Positions 23,401-34,462 of a stretch of DNA of 64,000 bases are shown piece by piece (position 1 is the stretch's first letter; each line of letters opens with the position of its first letter). The notes under the pieces are model-generated. The model searched no databases, was not told where the DNA came from, and was given only the letters and a program-made list of their open reading frames with translations. The stretch comes from Caprimulgus europaeus (taxonomy: Eukaryota > Chordata > Aves > Caprimulgiformes > Caprimulgidae): positions 8,745,501 through 8,809,500 of the forward strand of contig OU015543.1 of the NCBI GenBank assembly GCA_907165065.1. Reading direction: 5' to 3'. The translations under genes and the position numbers were made by a program.

Positions 23401-25098
23401 GTGGCCTGCTCAACTGTGAAAGCTGAACAGAGCTGGGAGGGAAGAGAAAGAGGAGGTGATGCCAATGGCCATGGCACCAGGGTCCCAGGGAAGATGCTGC
23501 ACACCCAAGGAGATGTTCTGCACCCAGGGGAGATGGTCTGCACCCCATGGGCTCCAAACCAGTCTGGAAATGGACTTCCTAGAGTTAAGCACCGGAAACC
23601 ATTCCCAACAGTCCCCTCAACACATTATCCTGTTCTGCAGCCCCCTGGCCAAAGGGACCGACACAAAACCCTGTCACACATCAAGTCACAAGGGCTGTCC
23701 CCAGCCAGGGTCTCATCCCCCACCCTGCTGCCTCCAGGCAAAGCTCCACAAGCCAGGATGTTCCTGATGCTCCATGCTCTAGTGGTGCTTTTCATTTAAC
23801 CCTCCTGTACATGGATCAGGAAGGTTTTAGATCCATCTTGTTCTCTGGTGGCTGTTCCTGAAGGACTTGGGGTTCTGACAAGGTGCTTTTAATGGTGGCT
23901 GCCACCTGAACCTTGTGGTCCTGCTCACCTCAATGAAGAAGATGGCCCACACTTTGCCCCAAGACTTGGACTCAGTCAAGGCGTTGTGGCTGGCCAGGTG
24001 GCTGCCCTTCACGGTCAAGGTGTGATGTACCACGCCGAGGGTGAGGACACCCACCAGGAAAGGGATGGCCTGGGCTGACCGCAGGCACAGGAACCCTGTG
24101 GAGAAACCAGCCAGGCAGGAGCTTGTGCTCCTCCTTGCCTCTGAGCTGGGCTGGAGATGTTGCTACACCCAAACATGCCAGGTGCTGCCCTAAACCTGTT
24201 TTTCACATGTAGTTACAGGTATTTAAACTGCCTGAGCTAGAAAACTTCCCCCCACACCACCCTGTGAAGCCAGACCAGCCACGCTGGCCACCTTGCTGAA
24301 GGTTTGGCCACTTCCAGCCATGGTGGCACTGGCTGCTGCTGGTGCCAGCTCCAGCTGTGATCCCACAGGTGACAAATACACCCCTGTCAGGATTTCAGCA
24401 TGCCCAGGAGTTCAAAAGCAAGAGAAGGCACCAACTGCAGCTTTCCAACTGTGCCACCAGAGCCCCGTGCTGGACTGTATCCTCTTGACCAGCCCTGGTC
24501 ACCAAAACCACCAGGGTTTCCCAGGGACACACCACCGCCTGTCCTGCCCTGTGCCCATCTGCCACTGTCACCCGCTGTGGGTCAGGATGCCCCACGGCAC
24601 AGGGTGACGGGGTTCTTGTAGATTTGTTACAGGATTATTAGGCTGCTAACGAGCTTCCAGCGCAAATGAAGTTGCACCAGTGGTGAAAAAGTGAAGTGAG
24701 ATCCCCCCGGGACGCCCAGTCGTGGTTTGGGGGGGCTGAGGTGTGTTACCTGCTGGGAGCAGCAGGAGGCTGCAGGTGAGGATGCTGATGTCCACACCGT
24801 GCCGTTCCCACCAGCTGCTGCTCTTCACCACCTTCTGCACCAGCTCCGACAGCTCAGCCATCAGGGCTTCCTCATGTCGTCCTGCTCGCTGTGGGACCCC
24901 CCTGGGTGTCACATCCCCACCACCCAGAGCTGGCTCTGGCTGCCATCCCTCTGCCATCACCTCCGTCTTGCTGTCATCAGGAGTTGGTGTACCCTGAGGT
25001 GGGGGATCCCCTGTCCCCCTGGGGTGAGGGGTACTGCTGACCTCGCCATTGGGCTGCTGTCCCCTCCATCTCACCAGGTCCCCGTCCTCCAGTGGCAT
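20435..25098 (-). CDS. FADS6: Fatty acid desaturase domain family member 6
   Basis: Predicted membrane di-iron lipid desaturase of unknown substrate. Six coding exons, minus strand: 25098-24750, 24095-23929, 23432-23252, 22426-22239, 21695-21516, 20584-20435. They sum to 1215 nt, giving 404 aa. Three histidine clusters are intact: HLASH (149-153), HVKMHH (186-191) and HVEHH (339-343), the pattern expected for a membrane desaturase di-iron centre. Other conserved blocks are SSWWERHGVD, LTVKGSH, GLGDSSTW, LNRYVYMF, HPYIHINIFQHIGLPMF and the C-terminus APPITELVGIQ. Hydrophobic segments lie at about 103-115, 119-140 and in the middle third. The first 80 residues are Pro/Gly-rich and not conserved with the human form I recall, which has a repeated MEPTEP-like start. 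The chosen start at 25098 is the first ATG giving a reasonable length. In-frame ATGs also occur at codons 48 and 80 and upstream at 25413. The last exon starts after a clean polypyrimidine-AG. Confidence 0.93.
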
Positions 25099-25760
25099 CT
25101 CCCTGCTGAGCAGAACCACACAGGGAAGCACCCACAGCTCAGGGGAGCACCCACAGCTCAGGGGAGCACCCACCGCACCCCGACCCACCGCAGACGGGCT
25201 TCCCAGCTCCCGCTGCTGCTGCCGAAGGACACAGGAAGGGCAGGGATGGAAAAAAAATAAACAACCAAAGGAGGACACAGCCAGCAGAACCACCCAGCCT
25301 CCCACCCTGGGGACACCCTGGCCACCACCCGACCCCTGCAGCCCCCTACTCACGCCAGCCCCGGGGCGGTGGCTCTCCCGGCGTTGGGTGTTTCGGGGCA
25401 GCCCGTGCGGCACCGCACACCGGTGCTGTGCGGCAGCGATTTGGAGAAGGGAGGAGCAGGGGAGGATGGGGAGGAGGGTGAATGCAGATTAGCGATGGCA
25501 ATGATCCACCTTGGCGGCCCATTTTGGGGAGCAGCCGTTGTGGTGGGGCCATGGGGAAGACACTCGGCTGAGGGCACGGGGAGGAGAGGGCGGCGGAGGA
25601 GGGAAGGAGTGGAAAAAAGATGGAGAGAAGCAGGGGAAAGGCTGGAGATGAAGGATCCGAGTGCCAGAAATAGCCCCGAGAAACCCAAGCAGAGCACCGA
25701 GGACGGGGATAGGGTTTCTCTTCTGCTGAGGAGCAGGAGCAAAAATCACCTGTCCCGCAA
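25099..25760 (-). promoter_or_regulatory. FADS6: Presumed FADS6 5' UTR and promoter region
   Basis: GC-rich sequence directly upstream of FADS6 exon 1. It includes a G/A-rich stretch on the plus strand at about 25560-25640 (ggggaggagagggcggcgga). The FADS6 frame stays open to an ATG at 25413. No TATA box or clear initiator can be assigned, so this call rests on position and base composition. Confidence 0.35.
25128..25174. repeat. 19-bp tandem repeat, about 2.4 copies
   Basis: The unit gcacccacagctcagggga occurs twice, then partially a third time, just upstream of the FADS6 start codon. Confidence 0.85.
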
Positions 25761-28009
25761 TGAAGCTATTTTGGGGGGAAAAATATCCTTTTTAACAGCG
25801 AGGAGCAGGCTGCGAGCAGGAGGAGCACACGGCTGTGAGCTTCCTGTGCCTGCCTGTCAGCACCTCCTCTGTGCTGGGGGGACACCAAGCCAGGGGTGCC
25901 CACCAGGGACCAGGGCACCTCAAGTCTGTGCCCAGCAGCTGTGGCACCCAGCCCTGCCCCCCCACCCCCCTCCCCAGGGTCCTTTTTCTCTTCTGGGCTG
26001 TTTTCAGGAATTTCACAAGAATTTCCACCCTTTTGATCACTGCCTCCTGACTAAGCACAGACACCCCAAAAGCTTTGGGTGTGCCCGTGCAGAGACCAGG
26101 ACGTCCTGAGCCCCATTTCTTTATGGACAAAGGCTAAAAACACATCACTTCTCATTGTGGCACTAAATTTCTGTGCCAAAAACTCTTGCTTTGTTCTTTA
26201 TCCTAACCAAAAATGGAATCAGCTCACCTGATCCACCAAAACCTTGATGAACACTGACATCTAGCAAGTCCACAAAAGCTGGTTTGCTGAACCCATCACT
26301 GGGGTACCCCAGCCCCAAACTGGGACAGGCTCAGTGCCTCCAGTAACAGCAACAACCCACAGAGAAGAGAACCTCGCACCCAGGTTGCACCAAGCCCCAG
26401 GGGATTGTCATCATACTCTGGGAAAAAAAAAATAATAGTAAAAAAAATCACACTGAGTGCAAAAGGGGCAGAGCCGAGGGTGTGTCAGGGACCTGCTGAG
26501 GTTTCATTTATACTGGGAGAGTTTGCATGATGAAGGAACATTTCCAGAGCCAGGGGCACCAACAAATCCAAGCAGCGTCTGAAGCCCAACAAAGCTGCGA
26601 GGCTGGCTGCATCCGGCCAGGTCAGTGATTCATCTGATACACAGCGCTGCTGTCATCACCCCCTCGTTAACGAGGGAAGCCCGCGGCTGGGGAGAGCACC
26701 CATGGGTGCTGCCAGGCTGGGGGAGGTGGGTGTCAGACCCAAAGGGTTGTATCGTGTGGGGCTGCTGGGTCTGCTCCTGTCCAATGCCTTCGTTACCTTC
26801 ATCACACCCAGGATATCACCACGAGGAACGGTGGCAGCAGGGTGACAAAGCCCTGCTCCAAGGGTGCTGGGCTGCTGTTCAGCCACACCAAGGGTGAGCA
26901 GTGACAGAGCTGCCATTGCACAAGCGCAGGATGGGGCAGAACTGGTTCTGTGGCAGCAGCAAAGGAGGAGGAGGAGGAAGAAGAGGAGGTGGGGATCAGC
27001 CCAACCACCAAGACCAACATGAGGCATCAGAGACAGGCGTGTGGCATCACTCAGCCCCATCCCACCACTGGGACCAGAGCCCGCCTGGGAGAAAAGAGAA
27101 GAAATAGTGAATTGAAAACCACGTGGGAGAGGTTGAGTTTTGGCTTCTGGGGAAAGTGTCAAACCTGTAAGAGCCTCTTGCTTTGGGCTGCAGCAAAGGT
27201 GGGATTGGTGATGCCCAGGGCAGAGCAGCAGCCAGAAGGAGAGTCTGCAAAGCCGTAATGCAGGTCAGCAGGTTTGAGGCTGTAGCCATAAACCCGCTCT
27301 CTTGCTGCCCCACAGAACTCCATTTTCAAAAGAAACTTTTAAACCCCAGTTTACATCTGATTTTCCACCACACACAGGCCAAGCCACCCAATCCCACTGA
27401 CCCAGCTGAGATTTTAGGGATGAAAGCAAACGCTGACTTGGCCTTTGCACCGTGGACGCAAACACCTCCAATTTAGCAGGAAAAACACATTAAAGACTCA
27501 GAAATCCTTCGGCACGCAGCGGGGCAGCTGGAGGGGATCAGTGTAATCCCTGGAGCAGTGAGCTCTTGCTGGTGGCTGCTGACTCTGCAGCTGTCCCTCA
27601 CCCCGGGCAGTGCGGGGGTCCCGTGAGCAGACCCCCCAACTCCACAGGCAGCTGCCAGCCCCAAGGGAGCCCCAGGGACCAGACACCCACCACTGCCCTG
27701 CTCCAACCTCCAGCCTCCCACATCACTGCTCCCAAATGGAGGAAAACAGACCATTTTAGGGTGGTAGGAGGGCACACGTACCAGGCTGGCAGGACCTCAC
27801 AGCCTGTGCCCCCCACTGATCCCACTGGGGTTACCCCAGCCTGTGGGGCAGGGCCCACTGCAGCCCCTAAAGGTGCCATTTCCAGCCCCAAATCCAGGAG
27901 CTGTTTGCCAAAGTTGCAGTATTTGCAACCCCAGGGCTGCGTTGGGGGGCAGAGCACCCTTGGCATTCCCTCCATCCCTACAGCCACCTGCCCTGCAGAC
28001 CCTCCTCCT

Positions 28010-28052
28010 CCTCCTCCTTATCATCATCATCCTCCTCCTCCTCCTCCAGGGG
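28010..28052. repeat. (TCC)n trinucleotide repeat
   Basis: Imperfect run of cctcctcctcctcctt / atcatcatcatcctcctcct / cctcctcc in intergenic DNA. Confidence 0.8.
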
Positions 28053-29579
28053 AGGAAGGAGCAGCTGCAGGGACTGGTAGCTGGGCACCATCATCACTGC
28101 TGCAGCAAGAAACCCCAAAACCACCATCCCACATCCCCTGACATCTCTGAGGCTGAAGAGATTTTATTTTTTAATACGTAGGTTTGGGTGGGGGTTTCCC
28201 CCGCCTCTCTCAGGCCAACACATTTGAGTAATTAACTTAATGAAGCATTAATTACCACCATCCCTTACCCAGCAGGTGCTTAAGCACCGTGCTCTTGGCC
28301 TTTTGGGGTCTGGCAGAGCCATGGGGTCCTCAAGACGGAGAAATTCATGGGGTTTAACCCCTCACCCCAACTCTCTTCCTGAGCCAGATGGCTGAGCAAG
28401 GAGCTCCATCTGCAGGCAAAATCCTGCCTCTGTCACCCCCAAAAGCAGCTCTGTCCCCCCAGATTTGGGTCCTGGTATGATGGTGCTTGGCACATCCCAG
28501 GCTGGGTGGCCGAGCAGCTCCCATGGCTGCTGCCAAGCCAGGAGCTCAGCCCTGGCCCTGCTCACCCAGACACCCACCCCAGGGCTGCCCCATGGCCAGG
28601 GCACCCCAAATGCTCCATCCCTGGGGCTGTGGGGTGAGGAAAGAGCGAAGGACAAGCCGGGAGCCTCAGGGCAGGTACCAGAAGAAGTCACAGCTCAGTG
28701 CACCCGCTGCTCTCGCTGTTGTTTTGGCAAAAAACCTGGGATGCTCAGCCCCGGGCTGGTGGGATCCCAAAGGTGACGCCTGGCCTGATCCATGCGCTGG
28801 GGTGAGGAGCACTCAGTGGGTGCTGGGGGGTGGCACCAAGCTTCAGCTTGTGGGGTGCAAAGTCCCCTCCCAGAGACCAAGACCCACAGCCTCTCCGTGT
28901 GGTCCCCATCACAGCGGTGCCAGGCTGGGACGGGGCTGGTGGGGCGGTGAGATGCCAGATCTGGCCGGTGCCGTTTGGCAGCCCACGTGCTCCCAGCCCC
29001 ACCAGGACATGACGAAGCCAAGTTTTTAACCTTGAATAATCACCAGTCTAGTGTTTGCAGATCACAAATGGCCACTTCAGGTGATGGAAAACTTCCCGCT
29101 CACGCTCGGCAGCTCCGGGAAGAAACTGGATCCCAGTGCTGGCTAATCTGGCCGATCTGTTTGCGCCAGCTCGTGCGGCACAGACCGGACGTCGGCGAGA
29201 CGGGGCAGGCAAAGCCCTGCTGCCCCATCCTGGGTCGTGCATGGCTGGCGGGGAGGCACCACAGAGGGAGGCCAGTGGTCTCATCCAGGCTCTGTGCTGG
29301 TCTGATGCTCCGGAGGTGCAGCCCCGGCACCAAGGGAGGGAAGTGGCTGAATGGCAGAGCCCCGCAAAGGGCATTGCCCAGCCAGAAAGGGAGTGCAAGC
29401 CCCACAGCCTCAGGGTCATTCACACCATCTTTGCATTGCTGCCATATCCTCCTTATCCCTGTTTTACCCATGGATGGGTGCTGGGGGCGGGGGCACATGT
29501 GGGGAATTGCTCTGCTACACCTCAACAATATCCACCCCGGGATGAGAAGAGCTGGGATTTGGATGTGTGAATAGTCACC

Positions 29580-29704
29580 AGATTGGGTGAGGCTTTGAGC
29601 AACCTGGTCTAGTGGAAGGTGTCCCTGCTGATGGCAGGGGGGTTGGAACTGGATGAGCTTTACGGTCCCTTCCAACCCAAAGCAGTCTGGGATTCTATGA
29701 TTTA
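29580..29704 (+). mobile_element. CR1 3'-end fragment
   Basis: Sense CR1 tail with 'gaggctttgagcaacctggt', 'ggttggaactggatgagctt' and the end 'tctgggattctatgattta'. The copy is 5'-truncated, the usual CR1 form. Confidence 0.9.
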
Positions 29705-30630
29705 CCTGTCAGCAGCAGCCAGATATGGAGATGTCAGCTTAGCTCCTCAGTGCTGGGATTTTTAGGGGCTGCACAGCACGGCAGGATCTGAGCCCTCCCA
29801 GCTCCAGGGTAGGGATGATGGTCCTCCAGGTCCTGGCCAGGCTGGTGCACCGCAGGGACAGGACCATGAGCACAGTGGACCCTGGCACAGCACCTACACT
29901 ATGGGCCTGCCCATGAAGAGTAGAAGGTTCTTCCTTGCACGAGATCAGGCATATACCTGGTATCAGCTACACCACAGAGGGGAACACAACCACCTTTCTT
30001 CTCCCCTTTTCAGTAGCCATATCCAACCACAAGAAGCCCAAAGCTCAGGAATAAGCCCTGGGTGCATGAGGGAGTCATGGGGAGTCTCCTGGGGGAGAAT
30101 CCTGGGGGAGACTCGCAGCAGCAGATGGTGCAGGAGATTTATTCAAAGCCAGTTGCACACTAAAACCAAACCCAGCACAAAACCCGGCCCTGAGCCCTTG
30201 GACATCCCTGCCCAGGGCTCAAAGCAACAGCACCAAAACCCATCCCTGCCCAGAAGCACCCCAAAAACCCCCAGGGCCTTGCTGCATATCGATCACTAGC
30301 CCTTTCGGCCACCACCACCAGAACATCCTGATACTGTCCCCAAACCGTGTGTTCAGTTTTATATATCAGCAGTGAATAAAGCAGTTGTCATCCACCCCCT
30401 GCTCCAGCCTGGCTTAATTTCCAAAGCCTGGCTGGAGGTGTCAACTAATCACAGACTTCCTCCACTTAGCAGCTCAGGGTGAAGGTAATCACTGGTTTGG
30501 GTGCCTCCACTCTTGCCCCGACCGAAACTGCTTGCCCCCACCCCTCAGTCCCTGGCGTCACTGCCTGCCCAGGTGTTACCCAACGCGGGCGTGCGGCGGA
30601 GATGCCGCGGGCTCCATCCCACTCTGCTTC

Positions 30631-30772
30631 CAAAATCATGGAATGGTTTGGGGTGGAAGGGACCTTTAAGATCATCCACTTCCAACCCCCCTGCCATGAG
30701 CAGGGACACCTTCCACTAGACCAGGTTGCTCAAAGCCTCATCCAACCTGGCCTTGAACACTTCCAGGGCCTT
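30631..30772 (-). mobile_element. CR1 3'-end fragment, inverted
   Basis: Reverse-complement CR1 end: 'caaaatcatggaatggtttg', 'tggaagggacctttaagatc', then 'gaccaggttgctcaaagcct'. It has the same 3' subfamily signature as the copies at 9.6, 17.7 and 29.6 kb. Confidence 0.9.
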
Positions 30773-33700
30773 CCAAATGCTGAGCCTGCCACTGGTGGTG
30801 CCACGAAGGGATGGCTGAGCCCTCTCGCCCAGCAGCCTGGCAGTTCCTTTGCGACCCTGGAGAGTTGTGGAGGTCCCATCCCAGCAGTGATGGGTCCTGA
30901 GGAGGGAACCAGCCATCGCTTCAGTGCCGATCATCAGTCAGTGATGGGAAAGATGCTCCTGGGTGCAACGCTGCACCCCCAGACCTCAAAAATTAAATAC
31001 AATTTTCCTTGTAACCACAGAACTGCCCAACTCCAGCCCCTTCCAACTCCAGGAGCCCTCCTGGTCCCCAAGCCAGAGCCACCAGGACCGGCCACCCACA
31101 TGTCCCTGCAGGCAGGCACCTGACCTGGCAGCTTCCCGGCAGCCGCCCACACGAAACTTTTACCACTCGGTGCAGGCAAGGTAACTCCAGGCTCCGTCCC
31201 CTGCCCTCTCTAGGAAAGAGGGACATTTCCAGCCTCCTTGGCACATGGCAGTGCTGGGGACAGCACTACCTGGCACTCGCCACCTCGAGCTGACCCGATG
31301 CCGAGCAAGGACTGTTTGCCGGGGTGGCTCAGCGCCGCTATCCACGGCTGTTTGTCAAGGTCAGGTCTCACTGCCAGTCCCACCACTGGCTTCACAGGCC
31401 AGAAGGGAGAGGAGCTGGGAGGGAGGGTAGGGCTCGGGGCCAAGACCCCTTTGCCTTCTTCTCCAGGAGTATTTGGACGTGCTTTAGCAGGACCACTGTG
31501 TTTTTCCAGCTTAAAAATACCAGAGCTAAGGCAGACACAGACCAGTACCTGCGTCTTGACTCCATCGCTGCTCTTTGGAGGGTGGGGAGATGTTGAATTC
31601 ATAGAAACCAAGAATGCCAGCAAGACAGAAAGCTGCCTGCTTGTTAAGAAGCCCATGAATGGCTTTAATTAGCAAAACAGGTGGTTGCACGATGCTGCCC
31701 CTGCACCCGGGATGGGTGCTGCCCTCTGCCAGGCATGGGACCATGCTCTGCCCTGGTGGCACCAGGGTGGTGGGTGCCACCCTGGGTGCAAACAGCAACT
31801 GGCCCGCTCTGGCCAGAGGGAAGGCAAGGGCAGCCGGGACCGTGACGTAACCGTGCCCAGGAGGCTGTGCCTGGAAGGGAGCGAGCCGCCCAGCTGGGGT
31901 GGGAAGCCAACGTGCTGTGTCACTCCTTTGGGCTGGAAATTTGGTTGGGAGCCAAAGGGCTGCCCAAATCCAGCTGGAGTCCAAGAATGCACCCCCATCT
32001 CCACAGGTCTCACATGACTGTAACCTACTTCCCTGCTTTTGGTTGCTGCAGGGAGGCGATGGTTGAGCCGAGGAGCTGGGGAGAGGATCTGCTGTCCCAG
32101 CTCCATCAGACATGGACGGGCTCTATCTCCCTGCCAGGCTCAGGGACACATCCAGCCAATACCATCCATGTCCACCCTGCCCATTACACATGGGGCAGCC
32201 CCATCCCTGGGCAAGAGGAACTGACTTTCTGGGGCTGCACTGCCCCAGGGAGGAGCCTCTCCATCCCAGTGGGCACGGGCAGCCCACCAGAGCCCCGCTG
32301 AACCTGCCTTCCCTGGGTGCCACCACACCGAGGGCAATTCTTGTTTCTTCTTCAAGAAGAGCACCAGATGCACCCTGCCAGCCAGAGGGATAACTCACAC
32401 ACTGCCTGGCAGCTATTTCATCAGCACGGCCGGACCCATAAAACCAGTTAGCTTGGAAAAACAGGGACTCTTCTAATGATACCTTTGGAGCAGTGGTGCT
32501 CTGGATCCCAGTCCACCGAGGGAATATCTGGAGGAGCCTGGAGGAGGTTGCGGGTTGGCCCCAACTTGCACACGGCTGCATCTCCAGCCCTGCCAGCACC
32601 ACTGGGTGAAGAAGATATCACCCATTCCCAGCACCCCAAAACCTGGTATGTTGCAGGCTCCTGGGAAGACACAAATGTCAGGAAAGCCGCTAATCCTGCA
32701 ACCAGTTGTGCCATATAAGCAAAATGTCCCCAGCCTCGTTCCTCCAGCTTTCTCCCTCCCACCCAGAGCTGTTGCAGGGAAATCCAAAGTGCTGCTCCTT
32801 AATCCCAGCCTGGGGAAGTGGGAGCCACCCTGACCCAAGCAACCTCGTTGGTGTATTTTATTACTGACTTCAGCAAAGCCCAGCTGGCATCGGGGTCAGC
32901 TGGAGCTCACCAGCGGGAGGGCAAAGTGGGGCAAAGAGAAAGAGGGAGGAGGCCCATGAAAAAGAAAATAGAGCTGAGAATAGAAACCAGGTTAGGGCTA
33001 AATTGTGGGTGGTAGGAGCTGTCGTGGCCAGTAGAGCTGGCAGCCACCACCAGTCCAGGGGATCTAGGGACCTCTGAGCCATTTGACCCATCCTCAGCAT
33101 CCTCATCATCCTCACCAAGTTTGCAGGGTTGCCAGTCCTCCAATTTTAGGAATCGCTGGGCTGGAGGACTCAAGGGGTGCAAAGAGAGTAAGAGCTCAGC
33201 CCTAAAACCATTCCTTCATCCTGCAAAGGCATTTTTGGTCCATCAGATGGCCAGCGCTTGGGACTGCTCCTCCAAAGGGTCCTTGGTGCTTCAGAAGAGC
33301 CACACCTGGGACAGTAGGACGTAGACCCAGCAGAAACAGAGGCTCAGATAACAGTTCTGCAGAAAAAATACGTGTTTTTTTTCATTATTTCTTCCTGAAT
33401 AACAAAAGAACAATCAACAATGAGCCAAGCTCAGAGCAAGGTGAGATAAGACCAACCTCCTGCAGTGCTTGCGGTGGCAGGACAAGCGTCACCGGGCACT
33501 TGGCACAGCCCGGAGGGTTCCCTGAAGTGCACAGAGGGCTCACGAGGTGCCACCGGCACCGCCCCGGCACCCACCAGCCCAGGGAGCCCACGGGTGGCCA
33601 GATCCACTGGCAAACGCAGGAGCTGTCCCACAGCCACGTCCCCAGCTGGGCTGTGGCCAGCGTGAGCCAGGCAGGGAGCTGATAGTGGGATTTACCGAGC

Positions 33701-34449
33701 GAGGCTGGAGGCAGTTCTGGGAACAGCACTGATGCCCAACGTGATCCCGCTTCCCGAGAAGGATGTCACCTTCCAGCGTGGGGCATAGGTGATATCTTGG
33801 GAAAACAAGCAATTTTGTGGGACGTGAGTGACTAAGGCTTGTGCTTTGTTGGACAAAGGTGTGAAACCAACTTCCTTGGAAAGTTCTTATGGAGGACTCC
33901 AGGTTCAGCCTGCACATGAACCGATGGCTTTCACCAACCCACGGACCACTCGTCACCCAGAATTTCACTCCATCTGCTCCAGACTGGGAGAAAACTTGCT
34001 GTCAGCCATAGCACAAAAAATATCCCCATGACCTCTGTCTCTGCCGAGCAGCGTGTCTCCCTGTCCCATGGGGAAAAGTCCTGTGGTCAATAAAATTACC
34101 TTTCCAGAAGACAAGCCCACAGTGACACTGAGAGCAGGCTCCCGTGCTCCACTGAAGCACCAGGCACATTGTCCTCAGTCCCTTGGGTGGTGTTCCCACT
34201 CTGATGGTGGCAGGACTGGTAGGGAGGACATCTGAGGAGAGATGGCAAGTGCTGCCAGCCCCTACTCCTGTACATACCCAGTAATTTTGGGGAAGAAAGA
34301 GGTAAAAAGCTGCTTTTTTAAGCCTTCAGTCCCAACACAGCCTTACCCTGCTGTCAGGGCTGGGATAGCTCTTGGCATTATCTGCCTCTAGGGTGGTGAG
34401 AAAAGGAGCTGACAATCCCTTCAGAGAGGAAAGCACCCACCCTGTGTCA

Positions 34450-34462
34450 CCCCCCCCCCCCC
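34450..34462. repeat. Poly(C) run, 13 bases
   Basis: Uninterrupted C run (G on minus) in intergenic DNA. Length is prone to sequencing error. Confidence 0.85.

Noticed and set aside
23252..23422. Alternative FADS6 exon 3 acceptor ten bases downstream (tgttcag|ctttcac)
   Set aside because: It would leave the 5' part of the exon out of phase with exon 2 (zero overhang). The acceptor at cccag|CTC keeps the frame and gives LCSAFT, matching human VCTAFT.
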